A model generated the notes under the pieces. That model worked only from the letters and a program-made list of their open reading frames with translations. It was not told the origin of the DNA and did no database searches. Shown piece after piece: positions 6,513 through 13,555 of a DNA stretch of 14,225 nt. How positions within the stretch are numbered: position 1 is the stretch's first letter; each line of letters opens with the position of its first letter. Both the position numbers and the translations under genes were made by a program. Location of the stretch: assembly GCA_002423325.1 (NCBI GenBank), contig DIVQ01000095.1:1-14225 (forward strand), given 5' to 3'. This DNA comes from Anaerolineales bacterium UBA6128. Its GTDB lineage: Bacteria; Chloroflexota; Anaerolineae; UBA1429.

Positions 6513-9107
6513 ATGTTCAACCCCGCGGTCTACGAGAACACCCGCCCTGACGGCGTGCCGGTCCTGGAGGTCATCCCCGACGACGACACCAGGAAGCGAC
6601 CACAGCCGCGTCTGTTCGTGCCCCTCAAACGCAGCGCGTTGCGCGGCGAGATCGTCGGCCCGCTGGCCTCATTGCGCCTTGAACAGACCTTTGGCTACAC
6701 GCGCGCCCAGCTCGATAAGGTCATCGAAGCTCACTACCGCTTTCCCCTGCCGGGCGACGCGGCAGTGACTGCCGTGCGCGTGCGCTTTGGGGAGGTCGAG
6801 ATCATCGCCGAGCTCAAGGAGCGCGGCGCGGCTGAGGCCGAGTACGACGAGGCCAGAAAGCAGGGTCAGCAGGCGGCCCTGGCCACGCGCGAGTCCTCCA
6901 GCGTTTTCACGCTGCGCGTCGCCGGGATTCGCCCCGAAGAGGACGTGGTGGTCGAGACACAGTACGTGCAACTGGCGCGCCCCGAGGGCCAGGGATGGTC
7001 ACTGCGCGTCCCGCTGACCACCGCGCCGCGCTACGTGCGCGACGACGAGGCCAGCTCGCGCCCCGCCGAGGGGCAGCCGCTGCTGCTGCTGCGCGACCCC
7101 GGGCACCGCTTCTCGCTCGACGTCGTGCTGCGCGACGCCGCCACCGTCACCAGCCCGACGCACGCGCTTGATGTCGTGGAACCCGACGCCGATGCCAGTG
7201 CCCCCGAGGACCGGCACGTGCGCCTGCGCGGCGGCGAGGTCCTCCCCGACCGCGACTGCGTGCTGGTCTGGACGCCGCGCCAGACGCAGGAGCACCCCGC
7301 GCTGCACGTCCGCACGTACGATGACACGGCCGCCGGCTGGACCTATCTGCTGGCGCTGGTGGCGCCGCCCGCCGCGTCTGAGCGGCTCACGCGCGTGCCT
7401 CGCGAGGTGACCCTGCTGGTGGACCATTCCGGCTCGATGCGCGGCCCCAAGTGGGAGTCTTCTGACTGGGCGGTGGCCCGCTTCCTGAACGGCCTGAGCC
7501 CGCAGGATGCGCTGGCGTTGTGCCTGTTTCACACGACCACGCGCTGGTTCGCCGACCAGATGCGCGCGGCTGACAGCGAGACAGTGCAGGCCGCCCTGCG
7601 CTTTGTGCAGGACAACAAAGACAGCGGCGGCACGAACATGGGTGTGGCGCTCGAACAGGCGCTCGGCATCGCGCCGCTTGCCGGCGAGCACGCGCGCCAC
7701 CTGTTACTGGTCACCGATGCGCAAGTCAGCGACGAGGGCCGCATCCGCCGGTTGGTGGACGAGGAGGCCGCACGCACGCCGCGCCGCCGCACCAGCGTGC
7801 TGTGCATCGACGCCGCGCCCAACGCCTTTTTGGCGCACGAGATCGCCGATCGCGGCGGCGGCATGGCACGCTTTCTGACCAGCTCGCCCGAGGAAGAGGA
7901 CATCACCACCGCCCTCGAGCAGGTGCTGTCCGACTGGGACGCGCCCGTGCACGCCAACCTCACGCTGAACGTCAACCGCGAGGCCGCCCAGGCCACGGGA
8001 CGCGCCCTGCTGCCGGGCGCCCCCGCTGGCTGGCAGGCCATCGACCTGGGCGACCTGCCCGCGGGCCGCGCCATCTGGGTGGCGGCGCGCGTGCCGCTTG
8101 CGACCGACGCGCCGCTGCGCTGTGAGGTGCATGCCGCCGGAAAGCGCCTGGCCGAGGCTGAGGCCAGCCCGGTGGCGCTGCCGGCGCTCAAGGCCCTGTT
8201 CGGGGCGCGGCGCGTGCTGGCCCTCGAGTACCTCATCGGCTCGGGCTACACCGGCGACGACCTGCGTGACCAGCTTGAGCGACTGGGCTACGGCACCGAC
8301 GACCTCGCCAGGGTCAGCGACCGCAAGCACATCTATGCCGAGAACGCCCGCGAAGAGGTCGCCAAAGCCCTCAAAGCCCTGCTGGTGCGCGAGGCGCTTG
8401 ACTATGGACTGGCGAGCAGCGAGACCGCCTTTGTCGCCGTCCGCAAGGAAAAGGGCGAGGTCGTGGCAGGCACGGTGCCGGTCGCCAACGCGCTGCCCAG
8501 CGGCTGGTCTGAAGAGTTTCTGTCGCCCGGGGCGATGTTCTTCATGCGATCCTCTGGAGTCGCCGATATGTCCATGGGCGGCTTTGGGCAACCGCAGGCG
8601 CCCGCCTCCACGAACGCCGGCATGGGCGCCCAGCTGGCCGCCCTGCAGCGCAAGGGCGGAGCCAGACCGCATCGCAAGGAGGCGGCCCCAGCGCGGCCCG
8701 TCACGCCGCCGGCGTCTGCCAGGCCGACCGCGCCATCGGGCAGTGTGACGCTGTTCGAGGGCACGCCCGTCTTCCAGTCGGGCCAGGCGCTGCTGTTCGA
8801 CAGCAACCGCAGCGGCGACGCCGGCCGCCTCGCCGGCCAGGGCACTATCCGTCAACTCGCGATCGCTTTCGCCAAGGGCGCGCCCGACGCGGATGCGCTC
8901 GATGCCGGCCTGATGCTGCTGATCTACGTGGGCGACCTGGCCACGCCGCGCGCGCGGGCGTCGCTGCGCGACATGCTGCGGCAGGGCGGCAGCCGACCGC
9001 TGAACCTGGCGCTGCGCGCCGGCGACGTAGTGCGCGTGGTGCTGCTCGATCCCAACAACGTCTGGGCCAGGGTCGCGCCGACGCTGAGACTGAGCGTGCT
9101 GATGTAG
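6513..9107 (+). CDS. VIT and von Willebrand factor A domain protein with an unassigned C-terminal module
   Basis: 864 residues from ATG 6513, with a strong GGAGGAGG (6501-6508) 4 nt upstream; the frame stays open to 6450 but that start lacks such a site. Residues about 35-165 fit a VIT domain as in inter-alpha-trypsin-inhibitor heavy chains (LEQTFGY, then AHYRFPLPGDAAVTAVRVRFGE). Residues about 298-470 are a vWA domain with an intact MIDAS metal site: DHSGSM (D304, S306, S308), T374 in GGTNMG and D402 in VTDAQ. A conserved tail of such proteins, LASSETAFVAV, lies near 633-643. An Ala/Pro/Gly-rich linker (about 665-743) leads to a roughly 120-residue C-terminal module (744-864) that I do not recognise. 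There is no signal peptide, membrane segment or sorting motif, so it is predicted to be cytoplasmic unless exported unconventionally. vWA domains usually mediate metal-dependent protein binding. Two lipoprotein genes follow closely. Confidence 0.9.
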   Translation: MFNPAVYENTRPDGVPVLEVIPDDDTRKRPQPRLFVPLKRSALRGEIVGPLASLRLEQTFGYTRAQLDKVIEAHYRFPLPGDAAVTAVRVRFGEVEIIAELKERGAAEAEYDEARKQGQQAALATRESSSVFTLRVAGIRPEEDVVVETQYVQLARPEGQGWSLRVPLTTAPRYVRDDEASSRPAEGQPLLLLRDPGHRFSLDVVLRDAATVTSPTHALDVVEPDADASAPEDRHVRLRGGEVLPDRDCVLVWTPRQTQEHPALHVRTYDDTAAGWTYLLALVAPPAASERLTRVPREVTLLVDHSGSMRGPKWESSDWAVARFLNGLSPQDALALCLFHTTTRWFADQMRAADSETVQAALRFVQDNKDSGGTNMGVALEQALGIAPLAGEHARHLLLVTDAQVSDEGRIRRLVDEEAARTPRRRTSVLCIDAAPNAFLAHEIADRGGGMARFLTSSPEEEDITTALEQVLSDWDAPVHANLTLNVNREAAQATGRALLPGAPAGWQAIDLGDLPAGRAIWVAARVPLATDAPLRCEVHAAGKRLAEAEASPVALPALKALFGARRVLALEYLIGSGYTGDDLRDQLERLGYGTDDLARVSDRKHIYAENAREEVAKALKALLVREALDYGLASSETAFVAVRKEKGEVVAGTVPVANALPSGWSEEFLSPGAMFFMRSSGVADMSMGGFGQPQAPASTNAGMGAQLAALQRKGGARPHRKEAAPARPVTPPASARPTAPSGSVTLFEGTPVFQSGQALLFDSNRSGDAGRLAGQGTIRQLAIAFAKGAPDADALDAGLMLLIYVGDLATPRARASLRDMLRQGGSRPLNLALRAGDVVRVVLLDPNNVWARVAPTLRLSVLM

Positions 9108-9119
9108 CACCGTTCGCCC

Positions 9120-9146
9120 GTCGGCGGGGTAAGCTTCCCCGCCGAC
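9120..9146 (+). terminator. Stem-loop after the VIT/vWA gene (attenuator, weak terminator or mRNA-stability hairpin)
   Basis: A perfect 10-bp inverted repeat, GTCGGCGGGG (9120-9129) and CCCCGCCGAC (9137-9146), with a 7-nt loop TAAGCTT. It starts 12 nt after the vWA stop codon and ends 6 nt before the ribosome binding site of the next gene. No T-tract follows, so it is not a standard intrinsic terminator. It may trim or protect the upstream mRNA or lower downstream expression within the operon. Confidence 0.6.
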
Positions 9147-9166
9147 CCGGCCGGGAGGAAGATGCC

Positions 9167-9871
9167 ATGAGGTGGCCACTAAGGGTTGTTGTCATCGGGC
9201 TCGTCGTCGCCCTGTTGGTCGGCTGTGCGCTGTTGAGGCCCGCGCCCACGCCCACGCCGGTGCCGACGCCGGAGGAGAGTACTCCTCTCCCGCCCACACC
9301 GGTGCCGGAGGAGAGTACTGCTCTCCCGGCCACGGCTCAACCCACGACCGCGCCCATCGCCGGTTTCAAGCGCTTTGCGGGTACCGGCATCGAGCTCTGG
9401 CTGCCCGAGACCTTCAGGGGCGGTGACTTGAGCGAGGACCTGGACCTGGTAGTTGATGGTCTCAACGAGCTTGGCTACGGCCAGGCGGCAGAGATGATCA
9501 AGGCCAACCCCGATGTGTTCGTGCTGTGGACCTTTGACTCTGAGGTCGGCCCGTCCGGATTCGTGTCGAGTGCAACCGTAACGAGCCAGAGCACGCTATC
9601 GGCGTTCACCATTGACAACTACGTTGATTTGGCCAGCAACCAGTACCCGGCAGAGTTCGTCGTGTCCGAGGTCGAGGTCGTGGACCAGGCCCCGTTTGAA
9701 GCTCGCCGCCTGATCGTGACGAACGACAGCCTCGGCACCAAGCAGTTGCAGTTCATCTACATGCTTGGCGGCGAGATGTGGGCCGTCACCTACAGCACCA
9801 GCCAGGACGAGTTCGAGGAGCGGCTGCCCTCGTTCGAGCTGAGCGCGAGCACCTTCCGCGTCACCGACTGA
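9167..9871 (+). CDS. Lipoprotein with Pro/Thr-rich linker and PsbP/DcrB-like domain
   Basis: 234 residues. The signal peptide runs through residues 1-19 with lipobox LVGC (C20). Residues 23-63 form a Pro/Thr-rich linker containing an in-frame tandem duplication (separate entry). The rest starts with FKRFAGTGIELWLPETF and ends with the strand/helix pattern typical of PsbP/DcrB-like lipoprotein domains: FTIDNYVDLASNQ, FEARRLIVTND, MWAVTYSTSQDEFEERLPSFE, then a closing ASTFRV. That assignment is by pattern only. Start: ATG 9167 behind GGGAGGAA (9153-9160). It lies 59 nt after the vWA gene and 45 nt before the next lipoprotein gene, which shares its opening motif (G-x-x-LWLP), so the two are likely distant paralogues in one transcript. 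Exact role unknown; probably anchored to the outer face of the membrane. Confidence 0.8.
   Translation: MRWPLRVVVIGLVVALLVGCALLRPAPTPTPVPTPEESTPLPPTPVPEESTALPATAQPTTAPIAGFKRFAGTGIELWLPETFRGGDLSEDLDLVVDGLNELGYGQAAEMIKANPDVFVLWTFDSEVGPSGFVSSATVTSQSTLSAFTIDNYVDLASNQYPAEFVVSEVEVVDQAPFEARRLIVTNDSLGTKQLQFIYMLGGEMWAVTYSTSQDEFEERLPSFELSASTFRVTD
9251..9328 (+). repeat. In-frame tandem duplication carrying twin hairpins
   Basis: Unit A (9251-9292, 42 nt) encodes PTPVPTPEESTPLP. Unit B (9293-9328, 36 nt) encodes PTPVPEESTALP and is the same apart from a 6-nt deletion and two base changes. Each unit contains GGAGAG-TACT(C/G)-CTCTCC (9274-9290 and 9310-9326), a 6-bp stem with a 5-nt loop. The duplication lengthens the flexible linker of the lipoprotein. 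Confidence 0.8.
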
Positions 9872-9916
9872 TCCGTCTGGGCGCGGCGCGCCCGCTCATC
9901 GGCCAGAGGGAGGCGT

Positions 9917-10465
9917 ATGCCGAAGCGATTGTACCTCGCTTTGCTTCTTGTGCTGATCCTAACGTCCGCCTGTGGACGGGCGACTGCGCCCCCTGGCTGG
10001 CGTTCGTACGAGGGTGAGGGCGTCACGTTGTGGCTGCCGTCCAACTATGGGCAGCCGTCTGAGCGCGGAGAGCATGCCGCCGGTGACGCGCCCAGGATCG
10101 TGTTCGAGGCCAGTGAGTCGTACCTGCGCGCGGGCGGCGGACCGCTGCCCGCGCTCGTGATCGTCACCCGCGGCCACATTCCGCTGCTGCGTAGCCTGCG
10201 CTCCTACGCCGAGGACTATGCCACCACTACGAGCACCTGCTTCAGTTGTTCGGCGCCGGTGCGGGTCGACCTGGGATGCCGGCGCGTGTGGCGCGTCGTG
10301 GTCGATCGCCCCGACGCCTCGTTGACCACGGCGGTCTACCTGCTGCGTCGCGGCACCGTCCTGTGGACCGTCGCGTTCAGTGCGAGCAGCGCCGTTTTTG
10401 GCCGGACCCTGACCGAATCTGAACAGAGCATGTGCACGCTGCGCACTGCCTGGTTCTCGCGTTGA
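9917..10465 (+). CDS. Small lipoprotein, probable relative of the preceding lipoprotein
   Basis: 182 residues. The hydrophobic leader ends in TSAC (C19), a slightly atypical lipobox with Thr at -3. The mature part opens with PPGWRSYEGEGVTLWLPSNYG, matching the G-x-x-LWLP opening of the previous gene, and ends with a TVLWTVAFSAS strand and a final helix, again PsbP/DcrB-like. Five cysteines remain after the lipidated one's neighbourhood is excluded from the count only in part: CFSC (residues about 112-115), one in DLGCRRVW and one in SMCTLR are clear. They could form disulfides outside the membrane; metal binding is less likely. Start: ATG 9917 with GGGAGG (9908-9913) only 3 nt away. It is 45 nt downstream of its relative and presumably co-transcribed. 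Its stop codon is 2 nt from the stop of the convergent M20 gene. Function unknown. Confidence 0.75.
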   Translation: MPKRLYLALLLVLILTSACGRATAPPGWRSYEGEGVTLWLPSNYGQPSERGEHAAGDAPRIVFEASESYLRAGGGPLPALVIVTRGHIPLLRSLRSYAEDYATTTSTCFSCSAPVRVDLGCRRVWRVVVDRPDASLTTAVYLLRRGTVLWTVAFSASSAVFGRTLTESEQSMCTLRTAWFSR

Positions 10466-10467
10466 GC

Positions 10468-11805
10468 TCACATCGGCTCGGGCGTCCAGGTGCTGGTGCG
10501 CGCCAGCCGGCGCAGGAACGCCAGGTATTCGTCGCGCGTCATCGCCGGCTTGTGGCGCGCCAGGATGGCGTTGGCGCGAGCCGCCCCGTTCGACAGCAGG
10601 TCGATGAGGGTCATCGCCGCCGTCTTGGCGGGGGCGATGTAGGCCATCTCGGGGTCGCGGATGCAGTAATCGGCCCCGTGTCCGGTGCCGCCCGCACCGT
10701 TCGCCGTGGCCTCGATGGCCGGCATGATCTGGCTCACGTCGCCCATATCGGTCGACCCGGCGCCAAAGCGCGGCTCAATCCAGCCCTGCTCCCCCACCAG
10801 CGCCACTACGTTCTCGCGGTAGGCCTGCGTCAGGTCGTCGTGCAGAATGCGCGGCAGGTAGCCCGGCAGCGTGGTGATCTCGACGCGCGCGCCCAGCGCC
10901 ATCGCCCCAGCCTGCAGGGCGCGGTCCACCTTGGCCTGCGCATCCAGGATGGCCTCCACGCTGGCCCCGCGCACATAGGTCTCCATGATAACCTCGTCGG
11001 GGATCACGTTCACCAGCGCCCCGCCCTTGGTGATGATGGGGTGCACGCGGATGTGGTCCTCGTCCTTGAAGGTCTCGCGGTTGGCGTCGATGCCCTGCAG
11101 CCCCAGCATGGCCGCCTTGAGCGCATTGACGCCCTTGAAAGGCTCAGCGCCGGCGTGCGCCGCCGTGCCCAGATAGCGGATGCGCTTGACCACACAGCCG
11201 TTGCTCGCCCCCGAGACCCCCAGCCTGCCCGGCCCGTCCTCGCTCGTCTGGTGCGTCGACAGCGTGATCTGCACGTCGTCAAAGGCCCCCACGCGGATCA
11301 GCTCGGGCTTGCCGCCCAGGAACTCGATCACGCCCTGCTCGCGCAGGCCCATGCGGTACTCGACCTCGACGTACTCCTCCGCCGGAACGGCCATCAGCGC
11401 GACGGCGCCATCCAGATCGGCCAGCGCGCCCGCTTCCACCAGTCCGTACGCCAGCGCCACCAGCGTGGCGATCTGCGCATTGTGGCCGCAGGCGTGCGCC
11501 GCGCCGGTCTCGGGGTCGGCGTCGGGGTGGTCGCGCACCAGCACTGAGTCCAGCTCGCCGAGGTAGGCCACGGTCGGTCCTGGCGATCGCCCGCGCAAGA
11601 CGGCCTTGACGCCCGTCACCGCCAGCCTCGTCTGCGGCGCCATGCCCAGCGCAGCAAAGCGCTCTGCCACCAGACCGGCAGTGCGATGCTCCTTGAACCC
11701 CAACTCGGGGTGCACGCGGATGTCCTCGCCCAGCGCCAGGATCTCGTCATAGTGGGCATCGATCGCGCGACAGACGCGCTCCTTGAGGGCGGCGATGTCG
11801 GGCAT
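10468..11805 (-). CDS. M20 family metallo-amidohydrolase (AbgB/ACY1L2-like)
   Basis: 445 residues. M20 enzymes are zinc or manganese hydrolases of amide bonds in N-acyl amino acids, dipeptides or aminobenzoyl-glutamate. What I see: RVHPELGFKEHRTA at the N-terminus, GELDSV, then HACGHN (H104, C106, H108), matching the metal-binding HxCGH of M20D members. Next come AEE (E143, E144; catalytic base and metal ligand), the lid-domain segment AAHAGAEPFKGVNAL, and the C-terminal STDMGDVS and GTGHGADY motifs, of which STD-x-GDVS is characteristic of AbgB/ACY1L2-type members. No signal peptide, so cytoplasmic. Start: ATG 11805 with AAAGGAG 4 nt upstream, and a good promoter (separate entry). It is monocistronic and diverges from the peroxiredoxin gene. 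Substrate not determinable here. Confidence 0.9.
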   Translation of the reverse strand: MPDIAALKERVCRAIDAHYDEILALGEDIRVHPELGFKEHRTAGLVAERFAALGMAPQTRLAVTGVKAVLRGRSPGPTVAYLGELDSVLVRDHPDADPETGAAHACGHNAQIATLVALAYGLVEAGALADLDGAVALMAVPAEEYVEVEYRMGLREQGVIEFLGGKPELIRVGAFDDVQITLSTHQTSEDGPGRLGVSGASNGCVVKRIRYLGTAAHAGAEPFKGVNALKAAMLGLQGIDANRETFKDEDHIRVHPIITKGGALVNVIPDEVIMETYVRGASVEAILDAQAKVDRALQAGAMALGARVEITTLPGYLPRILHDDLTQAYRENVVALVGEQGWIEPRFGAGSTDMGDVSQIMPAIEATANGAGGTGHGADYCIRDPEMAYIAPAKTAAMTLIDLLSNGAARANAILARHKPAMTRDEYLAFLRRLARTSTWTPEPM

Positions 11806-11837
11806 GGGGCTCCTTTCCGCTGTCAGTCAGCGCACTC

Positions 11838-11867
11838 ATTCTAGACGAGCACAAGCGGCGGCGTCAA
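11838..11867 (-). promoter_or_regulatory. Sigma70-type promoter of the M20 amidohydrolase gene
   Basis: On the minus strand TTGACG (11867-11862) and TAGAAT (11843-11838) are separated by 18 nt. The predicted start near 11831 leaves a leader of about 26 nt that contains the ribosome binding site. It lies 33 nt from the -35 of the divergent peroxiredoxin promoter. Confidence 0.6.
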
Positions 11868-11900
11868 ACCGCACCCGCCTGCGCCCAGTCCGGTGAGACC

Positions 11901-11929
11901 TTGACACCGACCGCTGCACATGCTATGTT
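11901..11929 (+). promoter_or_regulatory. Strong sigma70-type promoter of the peroxiredoxin gene
   Basis: TTGACA at 11901-11906 is a perfect -35. A 17-nt spacer leads to TATGTT at 11924-11929, with an extended TG at 11921-11922. The predicted start is near 11936, giving a leader of about 95 nt before ATG 12031. The leader contains a possible 14-codon upstream ORF (11950-11994) with GGAG at 11937-11940. Confidence 0.75.
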
Positions 11930-12030
11930 AGCCTTTGGAGCCGGTCTGCATGCTCGAGCGCGCAGGCCAGCGGCAACGCGGGACAATGGGATGAGTCGTT
12001 CCACCATTTCACTGTGAGATTGGAGGACCC

Positions 12031-12483
12031 ATGCTCAAAGAAGGCGATCTCGCTCCCGATTTCACACTGCAATCCGACCAGGGAGAGCCCGTCACGCTCT
12101 CCGACATGCGCGGCAAGAAGGTAGTGCTCTACTTTTACCCGCGCGACAACACGTCGGGCTGCACGGCCGAAGCCTGCAGCTTTCGCGACGACTATGCCCA
12201 GTTCGTGATGAAAGGCGCCGTGGTCATCGGGGTCAGTCCCGACACCGTGGCATCCCATGATAAGTTCAAGGCCAAGCTGAGCCTGCCCTTTTACCTGCTC
12301 AGCGATCCCGAGCACAAGGTGCTGGAGATGTACGGCGCCTGGGGCGCAAAGTCGATGTACGGGAAAAAGTTCATGGGCGTCATCCGCTCGACGTTCGTCA
12401 TCGACGAGCAGGGCGTGATCATCAAGGCCTTCCCCAAAGTCAAGGTGGCTGGGCACGCCCAGGAGGTGCTCGCCTACCTCTGA
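12031..12483 (+). CDS. bcp: BCP/PrxQ-type thiol peroxidase (peroxiredoxin)
   Basis: 150 residues, the usual length for the family. These enzymes reduce hydrogen peroxide and organic hydroperoxides in the cytoplasm using thioredoxin. The N-terminus reads GDLAPDFTLQSDQG, followed by VVLYFYPRDNTSGCTAEACSFRD. The peroxidatic Cys is C44 and the resolving Cys is C49, five residues later, the hallmark of atypical 2-Cys PrxQ/BCP. P37 and T41 complete the P-x-x-x-T-x-x-C active site, and the conserved Arg is expected in the VIRSTFVID strand. Start: ATG 12031 with GGAGG (12022-12026) 4 nt upstream. Expression is driven by the promoter at 11901-11929. The URO-D-like gene begins 73 nt downstream. Confidence 0.95.
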   Translation: MLKEGDLAPDFTLQSDQGEPVTLSDMRGKKVVLYFYPRDNTSGCTAEACSFRDDYAQFVMKGAVVIGVSPDTVASHDKFKAKLSLPFYLLSDPEHKVLEMYGAWGAKSMYGKKFMGVIRSTFVIDEQGVIIKAFPKVKVAGHAQEVLAYL

Positions 12484-12488
12484 ACCGT

Positions 12489-12539
12489 TGGGCCGAACCG
12501 GCCTGGCCAGGATACCGGGCATCGGCCCAGTCTGAGCGT
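12489..12539 (+). other. Intergenic inverted-repeat structure after the peroxiredoxin gene
   Basis: Outer arms TGGGCCGA (12489-12496) and TCGGCCCA (12532-12539) pair over 8 bp. Inside are a self-complementary CCTGGCCAGG (12502-12511) and two CCGG boxes (12498-12501, 12526-12529) that can pair. No T-tract follows, so it is either a Rho-type or processing structure or an mRNA-stability element between the two genes. Confidence 0.5.
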
Positions 12540-12556
12540 GCGCTGCGAGGAACGCG

Positions 12557-13555
12557 ATGCACCTATCATCACGCGAGGTTGTGCTGCGCGCCATCGAGCG
12601 ACGCCGGCCGCCCCGCATCCCTGTCCATTACTGCAACCGCGACTATGAGTCGTCGGACACGCTGAACCTGGGGTTTGCGCCGGCCGCCGATTTCGTGGCC
12701 AGCGAGCCCGGCATGACAGAGTGGGGCTATGCCTGGCTGTCGCTCGATGAGACCATGGGGCAGCCGCGCAACCACCCGCTGGGCGCCTGGGCTAATGTCG
12801 AGCACTACGTGCCGCCCAACGCATACGCGCCCGGGCGGTTCGACGCGCTTGCCAACAAACTGGCCCAGAGCCCGGACCGCTTTGCCAAGTTCGGCGTCGG
12901 CATCAGCGGGTTCAATCAGGCCACCTTTCTGCGCGGGATGGATCGCTTCCTCATGGACCTGTACGAGGCGCCCGAGCGCGCTGCCCACGTGCTGGACCTG
13001 GTCTTTGAGTTCGAGAACGGCATCATCGAGCAAGCCGTGCAGTTGCCGATCGATTGCGTGGCATTTGGCGACGATTGGGGCACGCAGCGCGGCCTGATGA
13101 TCCGCCCCGCTCTGTGGCGCGAGGTGTTCGCCCCGCGCTACGCAGAGCAGTTCAACATGATCCACGCCGCAGGCAAAAAGGTCTGGTTCCACACGTGCGG
13201 CGACGTCTCCGCCGTGCTGGGCGACCTCATCGACCTGGGCGTAGACGTGCTCGAGTTGCTGCAGCCCGACATCTATGGCGTCGACTGGCTCGCCAACGCG
13301 TTCGGCGGACGCGTCTGCTTTTGTTGCTCCATCGACCACCAGCGCCGCGCCGTCAGCGGCACGCGCGAAGAGATCTTTGCCTACGCGCGCTACCTGGCCG
13401 ACACGCTGGGCGCCTACGACGGCGGCTTTATCGCCTACATCGAAGACTATCACTCGCTGGGGATGAGCGAGCAGACCTATCAGTGGATCCGCGAGGCCTT
13501 TCACAGCCTGGGAGTTCCACAACAAAGACACCAAGACACCAAGGGAAACGTATGA
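12557..13555 (+). CDS. Uroporphyrinogen decarboxylase-fold protein, second type
   Basis: 332 residues of the URO-D superfamily. The N-terminus SSREVVLRAIERRRPPRIPVHY is the usual start of this group (R-E-x-V-L-x-A-I/L near the front, then R-x-P). WFHTCGDV carries His212 and Cys214, matching the His-x-Cys zinc motif of corrinoid methyltransferase-like members. CFCCSIDHQ (C256, C257) is where classical members read F-x-G-G-x-D-T-Q, so the third ligand arrangement differs from the gene at 561-1613. Start: ATG 12557 with GAGG (12547-12550) 6 nt upstream. The final residues PQQRHQDTKGN are encoded by an AT-rich interspersed repeat, so the ancestral C-terminus probably ended a little earlier. It precedes a sugar isomerase-like gene; substrate unknown. 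It could be a methyltransferase or a decarboxylase of another acid. Confidence 0.83.
   Translation: MHLSSREVVLRAIERRRPPRIPVHYCNRDYESSDTLNLGFAPAADFVASEPGMTEWGYAWLSLDETMGQPRNHPLGAWANVEHYVPPNAYAPGRFDALANKLAQSPDRFAKFGVGISGFNQATFLRGMDRFLMDLYEAPERAAHVLDLVFEFENGIIEQAVQLPIDCVAFGDDWGTQRGLMIRPALWREVFAPRYAEQFNMIHAAGKKVWFHTCGDVSAVLGDLIDLGVDVLELLQPDIYGVDWLANAFGGRVCFCCSIDHQRRAVSGTREEIFAYARYLADTLGAYDGGFIAYIEDYHSLGMSEQTYQWIREAFHSLGVPQQRHQDTKGNV

Noticed and set aside
4505..6520. 671-codon minus-strand open frame opposite the ligase fusion
   Set aside because: Gln/Arg/Ala-rich shadow with no domain pattern; the plus strand encodes a clear membrane protein with Wzy_C motifs.
7704..9179. 491-codon minus-strand open frame opposite the VIT/vWA gene
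   Set aside because: GC-driven shadow with low-complexity composition; the plus strand has intact VIT and MIDAS motifs.
10432..11547. 371-codon plus-strand open frame opposite the M20 gene
   Set aside because: Antisense of a gene with complete M20 metal-site motifs; the composition is typical of a GC-rich shadow.
13521..13550. CRISPR-like tandem words (GACACCAA twice)
   Set aside because: Repeats are about 9-11 nt without spacers of regular length and no cas gene is near; an interspersed intergenic repeat fits better.
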